A DNA stretch of 64,000 nucleotides from Lepturacanthus savala. Lineage: Eukaryota > Chordata > Actinopteri > Scombriformes > Trichiuridae. Positions 45,717 to 55,394 of this stretch are shown one piece after another; positions within the stretch are counted from its first letter, which is position 1, and each line of letters starts with the position of its first letter. A program made the position numbers and the translations under genes. Under the pieces are notes generated by a model. It searched no databases and was not told the DNA's origin. It saw only the letters and a list, made by a program, of their open reading frames with translations. The stretch lies in NCBI GenBank assembly GCA_030544235.1, contig CM060478.1:24491227-24555226 (forward strand), written 5' to 3'.

Positions 45717-48340
45717 CCCCCCAGGCAGCAGTGCAGGAGGAGAAATACAAGTGACGTGCATCCAGTGAAGGCAATTTTTGGATTATAATTTTAAAAGTCT
45801 GATGAAAAAAAAGATTATTTTTAATTACGTTTTTATATAATAAAGTAGATTTTGTCTCTTCTTTTTTGTCAACAAAGAATGACGTAATTTCGTCACAGTC
45901 AGTAATTAAAGGCATTGATTTTATCTTGGTTTCATCATGAAAAATAACATTGTTGACGAATATATTTCAAATCATCTGACAACTTTAAAATTAAAATGAT
46001 AATAATAAAATAATAACAGTGAGCTGATATAAGTCACCACTATATCAGAAAACCCAAGATAAGCAACAAACAAACAGTGATGTCTAAAAGTTTAATAGTT
46101 AATGACTGAAATAAAGTTCAATTAAACAAAAGATCATCTGCTCAATCTGGGTTTGACGTGTTTTTTTCAGTGGCAACAGCCAAACTTGTTCTTTACTGGA
46201 GTGAGGGATCAGCCTGGAGTCTTTCTGTGTGCTGTGAGCTTCTTTACAGTGTTGCCTTGTGGCATGGGGATCAAGCAGCATTGTACAGGGCTATCACTGC
46301 ACACAGAGCAGCAGCCGACACTACGATAGTCCATTAATCTATCGATTAAAGAAACAATTCATCGATTAGTTGTTTGGTTCATAAAATGGTGTAAAACTGT
46401 CGGTCACTGTTTCCCAAAGCTGAAGATTCAACCTAAATTTTTTTGTCCAGACCAACAGTCCACAACCCAAAGATCATCAGTTTACTATTATAGAAGAATA
46501 AAGAATAAGAAAATAAACCAATTTGAGAAGCTAGAATCAGAGAACATTTACTTAATTCAAATTGATTAGTAGGTTATCAAAATAGTATAAATAGCATTAA
46601 TGTAATAGTTAATGACTAATCGATTAATCTACTATATCTATAGACTGTATTTTCTAGAGTTAAGTTAAAATTTTTTAGCTCTCCAGCACCATCTTGTGGC
46701 TTTGAGAGGTTGTTAGAGGTTGTTACAAAAAAGCAGCACTGGTTTATTTAAAGGTCGTTAAAACATTTTGTACATGACATTCTGGTATGAATTAATGGAA
46801 TTTTCACATTTATATGAGGATTTGTGTTGCTTTGTTTTTCTGACACTCGTCACACATGGCAACATGGCTTAATTAGTTATCTCTGACTTTTGTCTTAAAT
46901 TGCAGAAAATTGAGCGTGTGGTGTTTGTTGGGAATTTCCTGCGCATCAACACTGTGTCCACAAAACTGCTAGCCTACGCCATGGACTTCTGGTCAAAAGG
47001 ACAACTAAGAGCTCTCTTCCTGGAACACGAGGTGAGCACTCAACACAGCTGATGGATACATTTAATCAAGCTCACTGATCAGCAGAATAGATCAGTGGAA
47101 TGGAACTAAGTACGTTTACTGAAGTACTGTACTTAAGTTCAATTTAATGTATTTGTATTTCATTGCATTGAGTATTTTCTTTTTATGCTACTTTATTAAC
47201 CACATTTCAGGGGAAAATGTTCTACTCCACAGCATATATTTTTTGCTTTTGTTACTTTTCAGATTAAAATATTTCATATATTATAATGTTGAGTTTATAC
47301 ATTACATCATTAAAGATTGGTTCACTTCTTCCCTCACATGGTTTCAACTAAAAAACTGTTTCTCTCCAGCATTTCTCAAAAAATATGAAAATTAAAGAAT
47401 CTTTTTTTAAAAAAGAATCTGAATTCATGTAGTAGAACTGTGTGTTTTATTTCCAACCTAATCAATCATCCCAAGACTTCTCAGATTTATCATGTGACCT
47501 TTATAAAGCACTTTAAACTACTTTAATCCTTCTATACCATCCACACCAACACGGTGAAACACATGAAATTGTCTGTTTCTCTGAATAGTTCTGGCCTTTT
47601 ATCCACACATAACCACAGTTGTGGGCTCCAGACCAGAGTGTTTTGTAAGTGTAGTCCAGGGTGAACTTATCTCATTTCAGCAGTTATGTGTGGATGGGAA
47701 AACAACAATTTGTTTGACATCACACAGTGCGATGGTAAACAGTAAGTTGTATCCATGGAGGCGAAGGAATCTGCCTAGCCTTGGTTTAGCATTGTTGTTT
47801 TTCCGGTATTAATTTTTCCAGCCTTGTGATTGGCTGAAATGGACTTCCTGTTAGCGGTGCTATCACCACCTACTGCTTTGGCAGCATATCACATTGTTTG
47901 AGGTGGATTTTGCGGCTTCATGTGAACAGAGATATGTGGTGGACAGGATTTTTTTTTTAACTTGGCCGATTAAAGTTTGGTTTAAAAAAAAATCTTGAGT
48001 TCTTGTGGACTAGGCCTTAAACTTGAGTAGGATTATGAATGCAGGACTTTTACTGCTAATTAAATATTTTTACATTCTATTAATATTTTTACTTGGGAAC
48101 AGGAACTGAGTACTACTTCCACTACTACCAGCAGACGTGAAGGAAACTCCAGTTTGTTAGTTCTACAATAAATTAAATAAAATAAAATAATAATTAAATA
48201 TCAATATGAATTAATTATTAATTGAATAAAAACCAACTATGACAGCGTAAATAAATTCTCACGTTGAGTGTTGTCTGCAGGGATATTTCGGAGCTGTGGG
48301 TGCCCTGATGGAGCTGCTGAAGACAACAGACGACCCGTGA
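23066..48340 (+). CDS. pank1: Pantothenate kinase 1, long isoform (460 aa) from 8 exons
   Basis: Phosphorylates pantothenate with ATP, the rate-controlling first step of coenzyme A synthesis, with feedback by acyl-CoA. Exons: 23066-23354, 36381-36527, 38248-38453, 40053-40306, 43111-43287, 44775-44898, 46906-47031, 48281-48340; all GT-AG, phases match, 1383 nt. Residues 1-96 are a Gly/Ser-rich isoform-specific leader ending in a basic cluster (KRCRLRRR, 80-87), which matches the end of the human PANK1 alpha leader and may act in nuclear targeting. Then come FPWFGMDIGGT (phosphate-binding), the LDELD loop whose Glu is the catalytic base in PANK3, NYKRVTGT and LGGGTFLGL. FGLQGSAVASS and MMSKEKRDSISKED favour PANK1 over PANK2 or PANK3. 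Intron 1 is 13.0 kb. Which teleost paralogue it is cannot be decided. Confidence 0.96.
23691..23815 (+). promoter_or_regulatory. Internal pank1 promoter: two CCAAT boxes, GC box, TATA-like
   Basis: An inverted CCAAT (ATTGG, 23691-23695), a CCAAT (23748-23752) followed by a GC box (CCGCCCCC near 23801) and TATTTA (near 23810), all 215-340 bp before the short-isoform ATG. This is the classical NF-Y/Sp1 order. Its position between the two first exons supports an independent promoter. Inferred from motifs. Confidence 0.5.
24029..24056 (+). CDS. pank1: Alternative first coding exon of pank1 (short isoform, 373 aa)
   Basis: ATG followed by KLISEKKP and a strong donor (CCTG/GTAAGT), in the same phase as the long first exon. 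Joined to the exon at 36381 it reads MKLISEKKPAFPWFG, matching human PANK1 beta (MKLINGKKQTFPWFG). The total with the seven shared exons is 1122 nt, 373 aa, the same as the human beta isoform. The short form lacks the basic leader and is expected to be cytosolic. Confidence 0.88.
26570..27513. mobile_element. hAT-like non-autonomous element (about 0.94 kb) in pank1 intron 1
   Basis: The left end AGAGTCTGATCGATA and right end TATCGTTCAGGCTCT form an imperfect inverted repeat, with sub-terminal GATATATCAG and ATCGGCCGATA motifs known from fish repeats. No clear target duplication. Confidence 0.45.
28985..29715 (+). pseudogene. Degraded hAT (ZBED-like) transposase relic in pank1 intron 1
   Basis: Scattered, frame-broken plus-strand pieces resemble ZBED1-like hAT transposase: KMICEACSKW (BED-finger CxxC, near 29190), EMTLKQTLQLMANFASSHK (near 29315), then VIPNMYR-stop-VKENVKSKLQPAE (near 29458). 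Several stops and frameshifts; not functional. Ends near 29715 with CACAGCCCTAG, a common hAT terminus. Confidence 0.55.
32446..32730 (+). repeat. GGGCTGCAACTAA-type fish repeat
   Basis: Begins ACTAGGGCTGCAACTAATTA, a widespread teleost MITE terminus, then AT-rich sequence. No coding capacity. Lies in pank1 intron 1. Confidence 0.4.
36546..37667 (-). pseudogene. Degraded hAT (ZBED-like) transposon in a pank1 intron
   Basis: The minus strand at about 36709-36990 encodes a BED zinc-finger start (IICKCCQAKVTAAGGNMSN, then LLHLLRHKRVLEYKEC), as in ZBED1-like hAT transposases; the frame stops soon after. Ends resemble inverted repeats (GGTGGTATGAC near 36550; GGTATACCACCC near 37653). Interrupted by the SINE-like copy at 37300-37633. 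The left end lies about 20 bp from the pank1 donor at 36528. Confidence 0.65.
37300..37633 (+). mobile_element. SINE-like element copy C, nested in an hAT relic
   Basis: Starts GGGTGACACGGTGGAGCAGG and ends GGTATAGAAGATGAACGG. A short repeat GGTATTC is found on both sides (37289 and 37634), a possible duplication. It lies inside the degraded hAT element at 36546-37667 in a pank1 intron. Confidence 0.78.
37805..37924. mobile_element. hAT-type MITE, 120 bp, with perfect 8-bp duplication
   Basis: Starts CAGGGGTAATC and ends GGATTGGACACCCATG. Flanked by GTGTAGAC at 37797-37804 and 37925-37932. The internal block AACAAAAACCTGCACCCACA is shared with the MITE at 1237-1412, so both belong to one superfamily. 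Confidence 0.85.
39301..39777 (+). mobile_element. 5'-truncated LINE tail with 11-bp duplication
   Basis: Encodes a damaged C-terminus of a fish LINE ORF2: YVHTLTYGH, then RVAGLSLRDRVRSLVIREEL, LRWLRHLVRS and GRDYVTRLIWERFGI. It ends in a GATGA-type 3' repeat. Flanked by ATATAACAGTA at 39290-39300 and 39778-39788, so both borders are exact. Inserted sense in a pank1 intron (38454-40052). The clade is not certain. Confidence 0.85.
40861..40927. repeat. GTGTGTGGGT minisatellite in a pank1 intron
   Basis: Ten-base units repeated about four times, GT-rich on plus. Confidence 0.85.
41357..42984 (-). mobile_element. Complete Tc1-like transposon (1628 bp) with TIRs and TA duplication
   Basis: Terminal inverted repeats start CAGTGCCTATAGAAA at both ends (41357 onward; 42984 backward) and continue TCATCATACCC with few mismatches. 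They are flanked by TA dinucleotides (41355-41356, 42985-42986), the Tc1/mariner target duplication. Inner motifs resembling the termini lie at about 41549-41570 and 42770-42790, an IR/DR arrangement. Inserted antisense in the pank1 intron between exons 40053-40306 and 43111-43287. Confidence 0.93.
41575..42594 (-). CDS. Tc1-like transposase, full length (339 aa)
   Basis: Cut-and-paste transposase, one exon. The N-terminal paired-type helix-turn-helix (about residues 1-110) includes LSTIQSIIKKWKAYGT and a GRPSK hook-like linker. The DD34E catalytic triad is present: D in LWSDETKIELFG, D in FQHDNDPKHTA, and E in SPDLNPIENLW, with exactly 34 residues between the second D and the E. The glycine-rich box KHGGGNIMLWGCF is intact. 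Length matches Sleeping Beauty-type enzymes (about 340 aa), with no stop or frameshift. Activity cannot be judged from sequence alone. Confidence 0.95.
   Translation of the reverse strand: MVGKVLSKDLRDKVVKRHKLGEGYKKISKALAIPLSTIQSIIKKWKAYGTTNTLPRSGRPSKLDDRARRKLIREATKRPKATLKDIQVFMAGTGLSVHVTTISQVLHKAGLYGRVARKKPFLKKSHTQARLCYAKTHLDDSAAMWKKILWSDETKIELFGLNSKRYVWRKPNTAHHPKHTIPTVKHGGGNIMLWGCFSSAGTGQLVRIEGKMDAAKNTQILEENLRPSARQLKMGRSFTFQHDNDPKHTAKRTMQWLKDRKVNVLEWPSQSPDLNPIENLWMDLKRAVHRRSPRNLTELEQFCKEEWANIPQSRCAKLVETYPKRLMAVIKAKGGSTKY
43667..43740 (+). mobile_element. hAT/Charlie-type terminal fragment
   Basis: CAGTGGTTCTCAAAGTGGGG followed by TCTGGGACCCTCATGGG is the typical 5' end of hAT-Charlie-like elements. 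The remainder is not recognised. Confidence 0.45.
45664..45718. repeat. (CA)n microsatellite in the mir-107 host intron
   Basis: CA run with one break, about 0.5 kb upstream of the mir-107 hairpin. Another CA run lies at 44902-44942, directly after the exon donor. Confidence 0.93.
46221..46312 (+). ncRNA. mir107: microRNA precursor mir-107 (miR-103/107 family)
   Basis: The 3p arm at 46274-46296 starts AGCAGCATTGTACAGGG and ends CTATCA, identical to vertebrate miR-107 (miR-103 ends CTATGA). The 5p arm at 46237-46259 starts AGCTTCTTTACAGTG, the conserved passenger strand. The loop TGGCATGGGGATCA and a flanking stem (TGTGTGC paired with GCACACA) complete the hairpin. It lies in the sense direction within pank1, 1.32 kb after the exon ending at 44898 and 0.61 kb before the exon at 46906, as in other vertebrates, where miR-107 is hosted by PANK1. 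Known miR-103/107 targets include Dicer and metabolic genes. Confidence 0.97.
46321..46640. repeat. ATCGATTAAT-type fish repeat next to mir-107
   Basis: Starts with CTATCGATTAAAG near 46338 and ends with CTAATCGATTAATC near 46616, an inverted pair typical of teleost hAT-type MITEs. It begins about 10 bp after the mir-107 hairpin. A related tail (AATAATCGATGGGTCAATC, ending GCAGCCCTAG) lies at about 40418-40472. Confidence 0.45.
47101..48130 (+). repeat. AGTAC-rich fish repeat in the last pank1 intron
   Basis: TTTACTGAAGTACTGTACTT near 47119 and CTGAGTACTACTTCCACTAC near 48106 look like the two ends of a common teleost AGTAC-type element. Related fragments occur at 16170-16250 and 20205-20790. 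Confidence 0.4.
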
Positions 48341-51300
48341 AGGGAAATCCTGTCGTGACATCATCAGCCCTCAACAAGATGATGTCAACCATCCCTTAAC
48401 GCTGTGATGTCATCACCTCTCGACACCGCTACAGAGGAACACAAAGAGAGAGACACAGAAACTGGGAAAAGCCATTTTAATAATTTAACACTTGTAAATA
48501 ATGATAACCTCTAACATCCATCTCCTAAAATTCCCAAACAGAGTCCTGCTATCATAGAGGTTTTAATATTGTAATAGTTAATTTATGGTCTCCTGTAATC
48601 AACCCTGTGTCCAGAGGCACAGAGATACAGAGTATTTTAGTGTTTTTTTGTTACTGTGTGTTTGTGTGTAAAGCTACTGTAGCATTACGTCCTGGAGGCT
48701 GTGGCAACCCGGCCGACTATTTGTGCAACGGTTCTTTTAAGAAAACGTTTCTCTTCAATATATAATTGGACATTTCTACCACCAAGGATTCAAGGAAACG
48801 TCTCTTCTGCAACCACAGAAACATCGAGGCTACAGCTTGTGGTCAAATGGAGCTGGACATGCAGCGACATGCTCCTGTTTCCTAGTTGTTATATTTTTTT
48901 TTTTGCACAAAAAGTTTCCCACTATGCTACAGTCTTCTAAGGAGTGCACTGAAGCCAAATCTATCGAGATTCGTACAACGCCTGCCTCCTACAGCTCGGA
49001 TAGGAAGCAGAAAAACCATCAGATTCTCTGTGTTGCTCCACTGCACATGGCCTTTCGCTTCTTTTTCTTGTTTCTGTCCGTCTCTTCTCCGGCTGCCTAC
49101 ATGTAAACAGCATTAACACCGTATTGCCATGCATGCGTACCTAACCCGCTGAGTTTAGTGTTAGATGATGGGACCAAGACACTGTCTTCCAACAGAGCGC
49201 TACAGCTGTGTCCGCCTCGTTGATTTGTGTTGACGAGCATCACCGCAACTACTGAGTCAGGCGGACACAGCAAAACCCTGATTTGTGAAATACTGTGGGA
49301 TCGCCTTTTATTTATTCTTTCCCTCTTTCTTTTTTGTTTTTTTTTTTATCTCTGTAGGGGAATCATCTCTTCTTTTTCTCTTGTCCTTCCCTGTGTGACA
49401 GTGTCCAGCTCAAGGACACTTCAGGGGGGGTTGAGGTCATTAGGTGTTGAGTTCCTCCATGGGAATCTGTGCATGAAAAAGGGTTCAGGACCCCTGTTGT
49501 ATATGCAGATGTAGCAGAGTGGGGCCGTATTTTGGGAGACAATGGGGACCAAGACGAGCCACCCCCCCATGCAAATTTCGTTAATGCAAATTGTCAAGCA
49601 GCAGATACACTTCTTACCACATTAGATTGTTTTTACCATCTTGTGTCAAAGATATTGGGCACAACAGTCTGCAATTTGTTCATTTGAAGTAATTATCTTC
49701 ACTTTATGCTCACAGACAGTGAGAAAAACAGTCATCCAACAAGTCAGGGCACCTTCGTGTGCACAAACTGCCTTTTAGTCCTGAATTGAGGCCATTTATC
49801 AGAACTGGTGTGTGAACCCTACTACGGATTTAAGCAATTTTCAATTTACAGAATACTTGAAAATGTGGTGTGTTGACTCTAGGATGGAAGCCTTATTGCT
49901 CTCCCGAATTACCTGTAATAAAGTTCCAAGCGTGGGAAATTTAACAGAATCTTACATGATTTGCAATAATGTAAATTACAGTTACGCCTCATTAGGTTGC
50001 TTGTAATTCACTATGCATGACAATAACCGCTGTAATGAGGAATATCCTCTCTAGATCAAAACAGTTTTGGAGGAACATGGAGCATAATTACAGTCTAGAT
50101 TCCTTTACTGTCAACAACGCACCCCTCCTCAACTTGCCTGGACCTTCACAGCCTTTCATCTCTGTTAAATAGTCACAGTAGCTGAACCATGAAGCTTTGT
50201 CACTGCTGCCTTCAGCCTTCACTCTCTATAGCAGACAAACTGTGCTCATTCCCTCTCCAGAATTTCAACGTAATCACCAATCACCTCCTTTTTCTTTTGA
50301 TTGTTTATTGTTAAATACCTCCAAGCTATCACTACTAGTTGAGTTGGTGTTTGTTTCTGAGCTGGAGTTCCACCTCTACGACTAACTACGATTTGACCCT
50401 GACTAACACCGTGTTTGCTGCTATATTGTCCTGTTTTGTTTTTTTATTTTCTTGTTAGTTCATCTATATGAAGACACATAAGGCAGTTTGGAATACAGGC
50501 TCCCAATACCCTTATACTACTTCAATGGTTTTGCTATGAAATTCAATATGCATCATATGAAGCAATTATGCTTGCAAAATATAGATTGAGCAGAATAAAT
50601 GAGGATAGATCCGTCGGATGAGGGTGTTTTTAATGGAGTCATCAAGTCTTTTATGTAATCCTTCTTTTACAGAATGGATATATTCAATGTATCTGATTTC
50701 ATGAATTTCCTATTGGCTGAACTAATCCAATGCCAACATTTATATAAGTGTTCAGAGTAAATGAGTATTTTCCTCTGAAATCACTGATGTGTCTGATCCT
50801 GTTTGTTTTCAGCTGTGATGACGCAGCACATGTTCTGGTGCTTTCCAGTATGTTTTTTTTTTGTTTTGTTTTGTTTTTTTGCCTTTGGTCCAACTCATGT
50901 TTGGATGAGAATAGTGGCCTCAACCTATCAGGTGCCACTCAGCTTTAAAATCCGACCGGATCTCGTGCCGCCTCCTCCTCCTCCTCATCTAAACCTCCAG
51001 CCAGTTGCCTTCAGTGTGTGTGTCAGCCTGTTTGTGCCCCTCTCTTTATTTCTTACCTGAAATATTGAGCATGTTCAGGTTTCACTCTTGCTTTCTGTTT
51101 GTTTTTTTGTTTGTTTGTTTGTTGTTATTGTTTCATGCCATTGTAACAGAACGGTTCAGTTAACACATATGAATATTAGAGTGTCCACGACTATGTGTAG
51201 GAAAGTCACTTTAACTTAGCTTTTTAAATTTTGGTACTAAAATCTTATAATCTAGAAAAGCATTGCAATATATCACCTTTCCTGGATAATGAAAACTGGA

Positions 51301-53760
51301 CTTTTTTTCATGGTTTCCAAATTCATTATGTTTTTATGCAATTGTTTGATTTGGGAACATTTTATCCTTTTATTATTTCTATCCTGTTTCTTTATTTTAT
51401 TTGATTTTTTGGCCAGTAACAAAAAGTAATGTGAGCTTTTGTGTTTTCCCCCCGTGTTTTGAGAATACTGTTGTAGTTTTCTTTCATGGCTTGAGTATGT
51501 TTGGTTGGCCCAAAATAACCAGTGTGATCGTCCACAGAAATGTAAATCCCTGCTGTGCTGCCCTATCTGGCTTGTTAAACATGTTGTGGTTTGCAGCACT
51601 TATAAAAGTGATCAAAGTTGTATATTTTAAACACATATCACCACTATACTGCAGAAAAATTCTTCTCAAACAATTTTATTCTCCAGACAAGAAGGGTCTG
51701 GTGGTTTTAACATTTTACAGTCTGATATTCATCGTTCGCTGTATTCCCTTATTGGAAATAGATGTAAATATAGATGAAAATGGCAGAAAATAGAGAATAG
51801 TTTCTGCAGAATATAAATGACATGTGTTTTAAAGTTGTTTTTTGTTTATTTGCAATTTATATATTTGTGGAAATAATATATTCTAAAATCAGGTTCACTT
51901 GCTAGAATTGGCTACAGTAATTTAGGCCAGCATTATCCAAGCTGTTCCAAACCAGTGTTTACATAATGTCATGGGAGAACCTTGAATTCAAATTGTTGTA
52001 TTTTGGACCTCATTCATAAAACTGCTGCAGTTCCTGTGTTTTTGAGTTCAAATTTAATCACACTTTCTGGTATTTAAATTGAAACCCATCTCACAGAGCA
52101 GTATCACAGCTTGTACTCTACTGGAAGTATTTCAAACATTTTCTATAACTACGACTCAGTATGAAGCAAGAATTCAGTCAGTTAAGTCAATTAGTTCCTA
52201 AGCAGTGATTTTTTTCCCTTTTATCACGAGTCAGCAGCGTTGGTGTTTGTCTGCTTTGATGACATTTGTGATTTGAAGGTTTGGATTCATTTTCCACTGG
52301 GACCAGTATGTATCGGTATGTTTTGCATGGTACTGTAAGGAGCTTTGACTGAAAGCACCTACCAAAAAATAAACAGCAAATGTCCTGCCATCCATAGTGA
52401 AATCACAGCAACAGGCTATGCAGTAACTCTTCCATTCATCTCTCAACTAACACCTCTCCTTCTCCAAACCTACCGCAGATGATTTGACTTGTTCGTAAAT
52501 GTTTTAGAAGGAAGATTTATGCAACCTTGTTGTTTTTCCACCCTGTTTAAATCTTGACAGAGAGTGTTTCTGCTCCTGAAGTTACTGTCCTGCTGATTTA
52601 GTCGTTAACACTATTAAAGGTGGATGCTCACAACAGGATGTTTGAGATCTTATTAAGAACCAGAAGAACATTTGAGCTTGTTTTTTCATTGTGATCTGTA
52701 TGAACTAATCATCCTCAACTGTAGGTATCACTGTACAGACTTGTCTAACATGCCTATAGTTACTTTTGAATACATTAATGTATTAAAAGGCAACTATCAG
52801 GCATGTAACTAGTCCAGGTGACTAATAATAATCCTGATCCATGTGACCTCTCTGCCTGTCTGGGGTTTTTCACCCACTTTGCTAAACTTTTCTCGATTCC
52901 TGCAGATGTTCTTAATTTGGTCAAACATCCTGTTGCAAAAAACACACATCCAGCCTCTAAAACTGTCTTCTGGAATGCTTGACGGGCAGGAAAAGACCTT
53001 TTCACCCTTGTGTATTTGATTGTACAGAGATTTTTGTAAATAATATTAATATGATATATTCTACACCAGCAATCTGTCTGTTGATGAAGTTGTTTCAGCT
53101 GTTCAGGGCCAGGTTTCCCCAAAACATGACTCAGCACCTCAATTACGATCCCAAAGCAGACAGAAAACACATCAAGTCCTTAATAAATAGTATTAGTAAT
53201 GCTCTATAGACCTGTAATAACCTATATCCTCATATTGGTCAATCCTCATTAGGATTAGATACATGCCCAGATGTTTTTTCTGTGATTGTGTAAGCTTTGT
53301 GCTGTCCATCATGTTAAATCCACCAATCTAACCATGTATTTCACATGCATTACCTCTTTTAGTGTCATATCCCCTGGTGCATTTGACTTTAATTCAAACA
53401 TACACTATTCTAAAACAAAACTTTTGAATGATTGAAACTGAGTGTTTAACTTGGTTGGACATTTTAGTGGGTTCAAACCAGGTGCCTGTTTTCTGTCTGC
53501 AGTGCAGTGCAGGTCATTCACCTCGGCTCCTCTTGGATCCGGATGTAGTTGTTGAACATTTTGGGAAGCTCTGTGCTGGTTGTCGGCATCAGTTCCGCTG
53601 CTGCTTTTAACTCCGGCTTGAAAAAAGAAAGGGTTTAAAAAAAAAAATTACAAAAAAAGGTTCTCTGCCTTGTGCAATGTGTATGTACTGAAGTGAAGAG
53701 TTTTTTTTCTAAAAAGGAATAAAACTAAAACTGGATGAATCGTGTGCCTGGATGTTTCTT
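48341..53760 (+). other. pank1: Probable long 3' UTR of pank1
   Basis: No intron signal or convincing ORF from the pank1 stop to AATAAA at about 53718, which is followed by a GT-rich stretch (gtgtgcctggatgtttc) as at cleavage sites. Earlier AATAAA hexamers at about 49918, 50596 and 52367 could give shorter forms. Inference only; the longest open frame (130 codons, 51401-51793) resembles nothing I know. Confidence 0.4.
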
Positions 53761-54099
53761 TATTCACCTGTGTACAGAAGGAAAGGAAAAGAAGACGAGT
53801 ACGAGCTGTAATTATTCACTGTAATTATTTTATTTAAAGTAGAAGTACTGTACATCTGTTCACAGTATTGTGTTTTTACTGTATTTACAGTATTGGATGA
53901 TTACCAATTCAAAAGGCAGGCTGCATTGCTTCAGGAGGGCTAACTAGGTGCTTTTAAACCATAAACATGTTCTAAGTTTTAGAAATAGTCCCTGAAAATT
54001 GAAATATTCAACTGGGACTAAAGGAAAATAGGGCCCCTTTAAAATAGTCAGGAGCCCAAATGAACAATGAAACATGGTTTTCTTGCTGTAACGATTTCT

Positions 54100-54550
54100 C
54101 CTGTTCACAATGACGATTCAAGGATCCTTTCATAATGTTCTTACTTATCAACTTATCAAAACTATTCACCAGGGTCTTCAAAAGAGACACCAACATTATC
54201 AAGTTACAGTATGTAACTACTTTGCAAGTTATTATTTTCATTATAAAAAGTCTAGATGTTATGTAAATACTATAAATGCCCTTGTTTCAACTTGCCCAAT
54301 GCAAAGAGAAATGCATAAAGATCGTAATCAGAAATTCTGCCTTAAAACAAGTCATTTCTGGAAGTTGTGATGTCACAACTACATAGTTACTGCCTTTTAG
54401 CTAATCAGAGAAGAGGCTTGTTAATACTAATGAGGAAGGCACAAAATGACCTGTTCTTTCTAGAGCTCCAGAGAGAAGATTAAAAGACATGTAAAATGTA
54501 AATGTCAATGTAAAACACTGATATATTGTTAGTGATATCACAACATTTTG
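54100..54550 (+). repeat. Unnamed dispersed repeat, copy 1
   Basis: Shares GTGATGTCACAACTACA, CCTGTTCTTTCTAGAGCT and TTGTTAGTGATATCACAAC with 57990-58225, and ACTACTTTGCAAGTTA with 59350-59385. No coding capacity; family not recognised. Confidence 0.6.
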
Positions 54551-55334
54551 TTTCCTGCTCAACAAAAGCTATGAAATAGTTGTAAAAACAGCCTGATACT
54601 ATAACAAATACAGGCTCAGGCTGCCACATTCACACATGAGATGAACTAACACACTATGTCACTATCACTATGAACCGGATGCTGCACTTCAATTCACTTT
54701 ATTCTGTGAGGTTTTGACTTTTTTGTCATAATGTAATCACATCCCTGTTTGTATTTTAACATTGATATGTTTTCTTTTTTTTCTTTTTTTACTGTCGTGA
54801 TTTTATTTGTTTGTTGTTGTGTTACTCCTAGATCAATAAACATAATCTAATCTAATCTAGGGGGAATTTTTACAGCAAGTTGTCACTGTTGGGACACCTG
54901 ACTATCGTTACTGTCCGCTGATTGTTAAATCGATCTATTAGAAGGACTTAATATTAGTTAATCATCAAACGGCAGAGCGAGCAGATCAGTGAAGGAAAGA
55001 AATAAAACGTTATCTTGTTTCACATCAGTTTATGTATCAGCATGAATAAAGAACCATCAAACATTCTACAGATGATTTACTGTGGATACCTGCTCCCTTG
55101 CTGAAATGTTCTTAATAATATAAAACCTTCAGAAAATCCTTTTCATTAGTGACACAGGTGGCAGTTATTTAACCACTTGACCCCAACCCGGACCCAACCA
55201 CGATTACTAAACATGGGGAGGCTCAGTGAGGAGGGGGTTGGTTGTGAAATGTGTGTTTATGACCACCTTTGGACGAATGTCACCAGGAACAGAAAGGGGT
55301 ACATCATGTTCTGCTGTCACCATGGAGGTGGTAT

Positions 55335-55335
55335 G

Positions 55336-55368
<33 letters not shown>

Positions 55369-55394
55369 TGTGTGGGTGTGTGTGTGTGTGTGTT
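55335..55394. repeat. (GT)n microsatellite
   Basis: GT run with GGGT interruptions in intergenic DNA. Confidence 0.93.

Noticed and set aside
51401..51793. 130-codon frame
   Set aside because: Lies in the probable pank1 3' UTR; composition is AT-rich, and no family resemblance or codon pattern supports it.
52775..53170. 131-codon frame on the minus strand
   Set aside because: No recognised motif, antisense to the pank1 3' UTR, with no promoter or splice signal.
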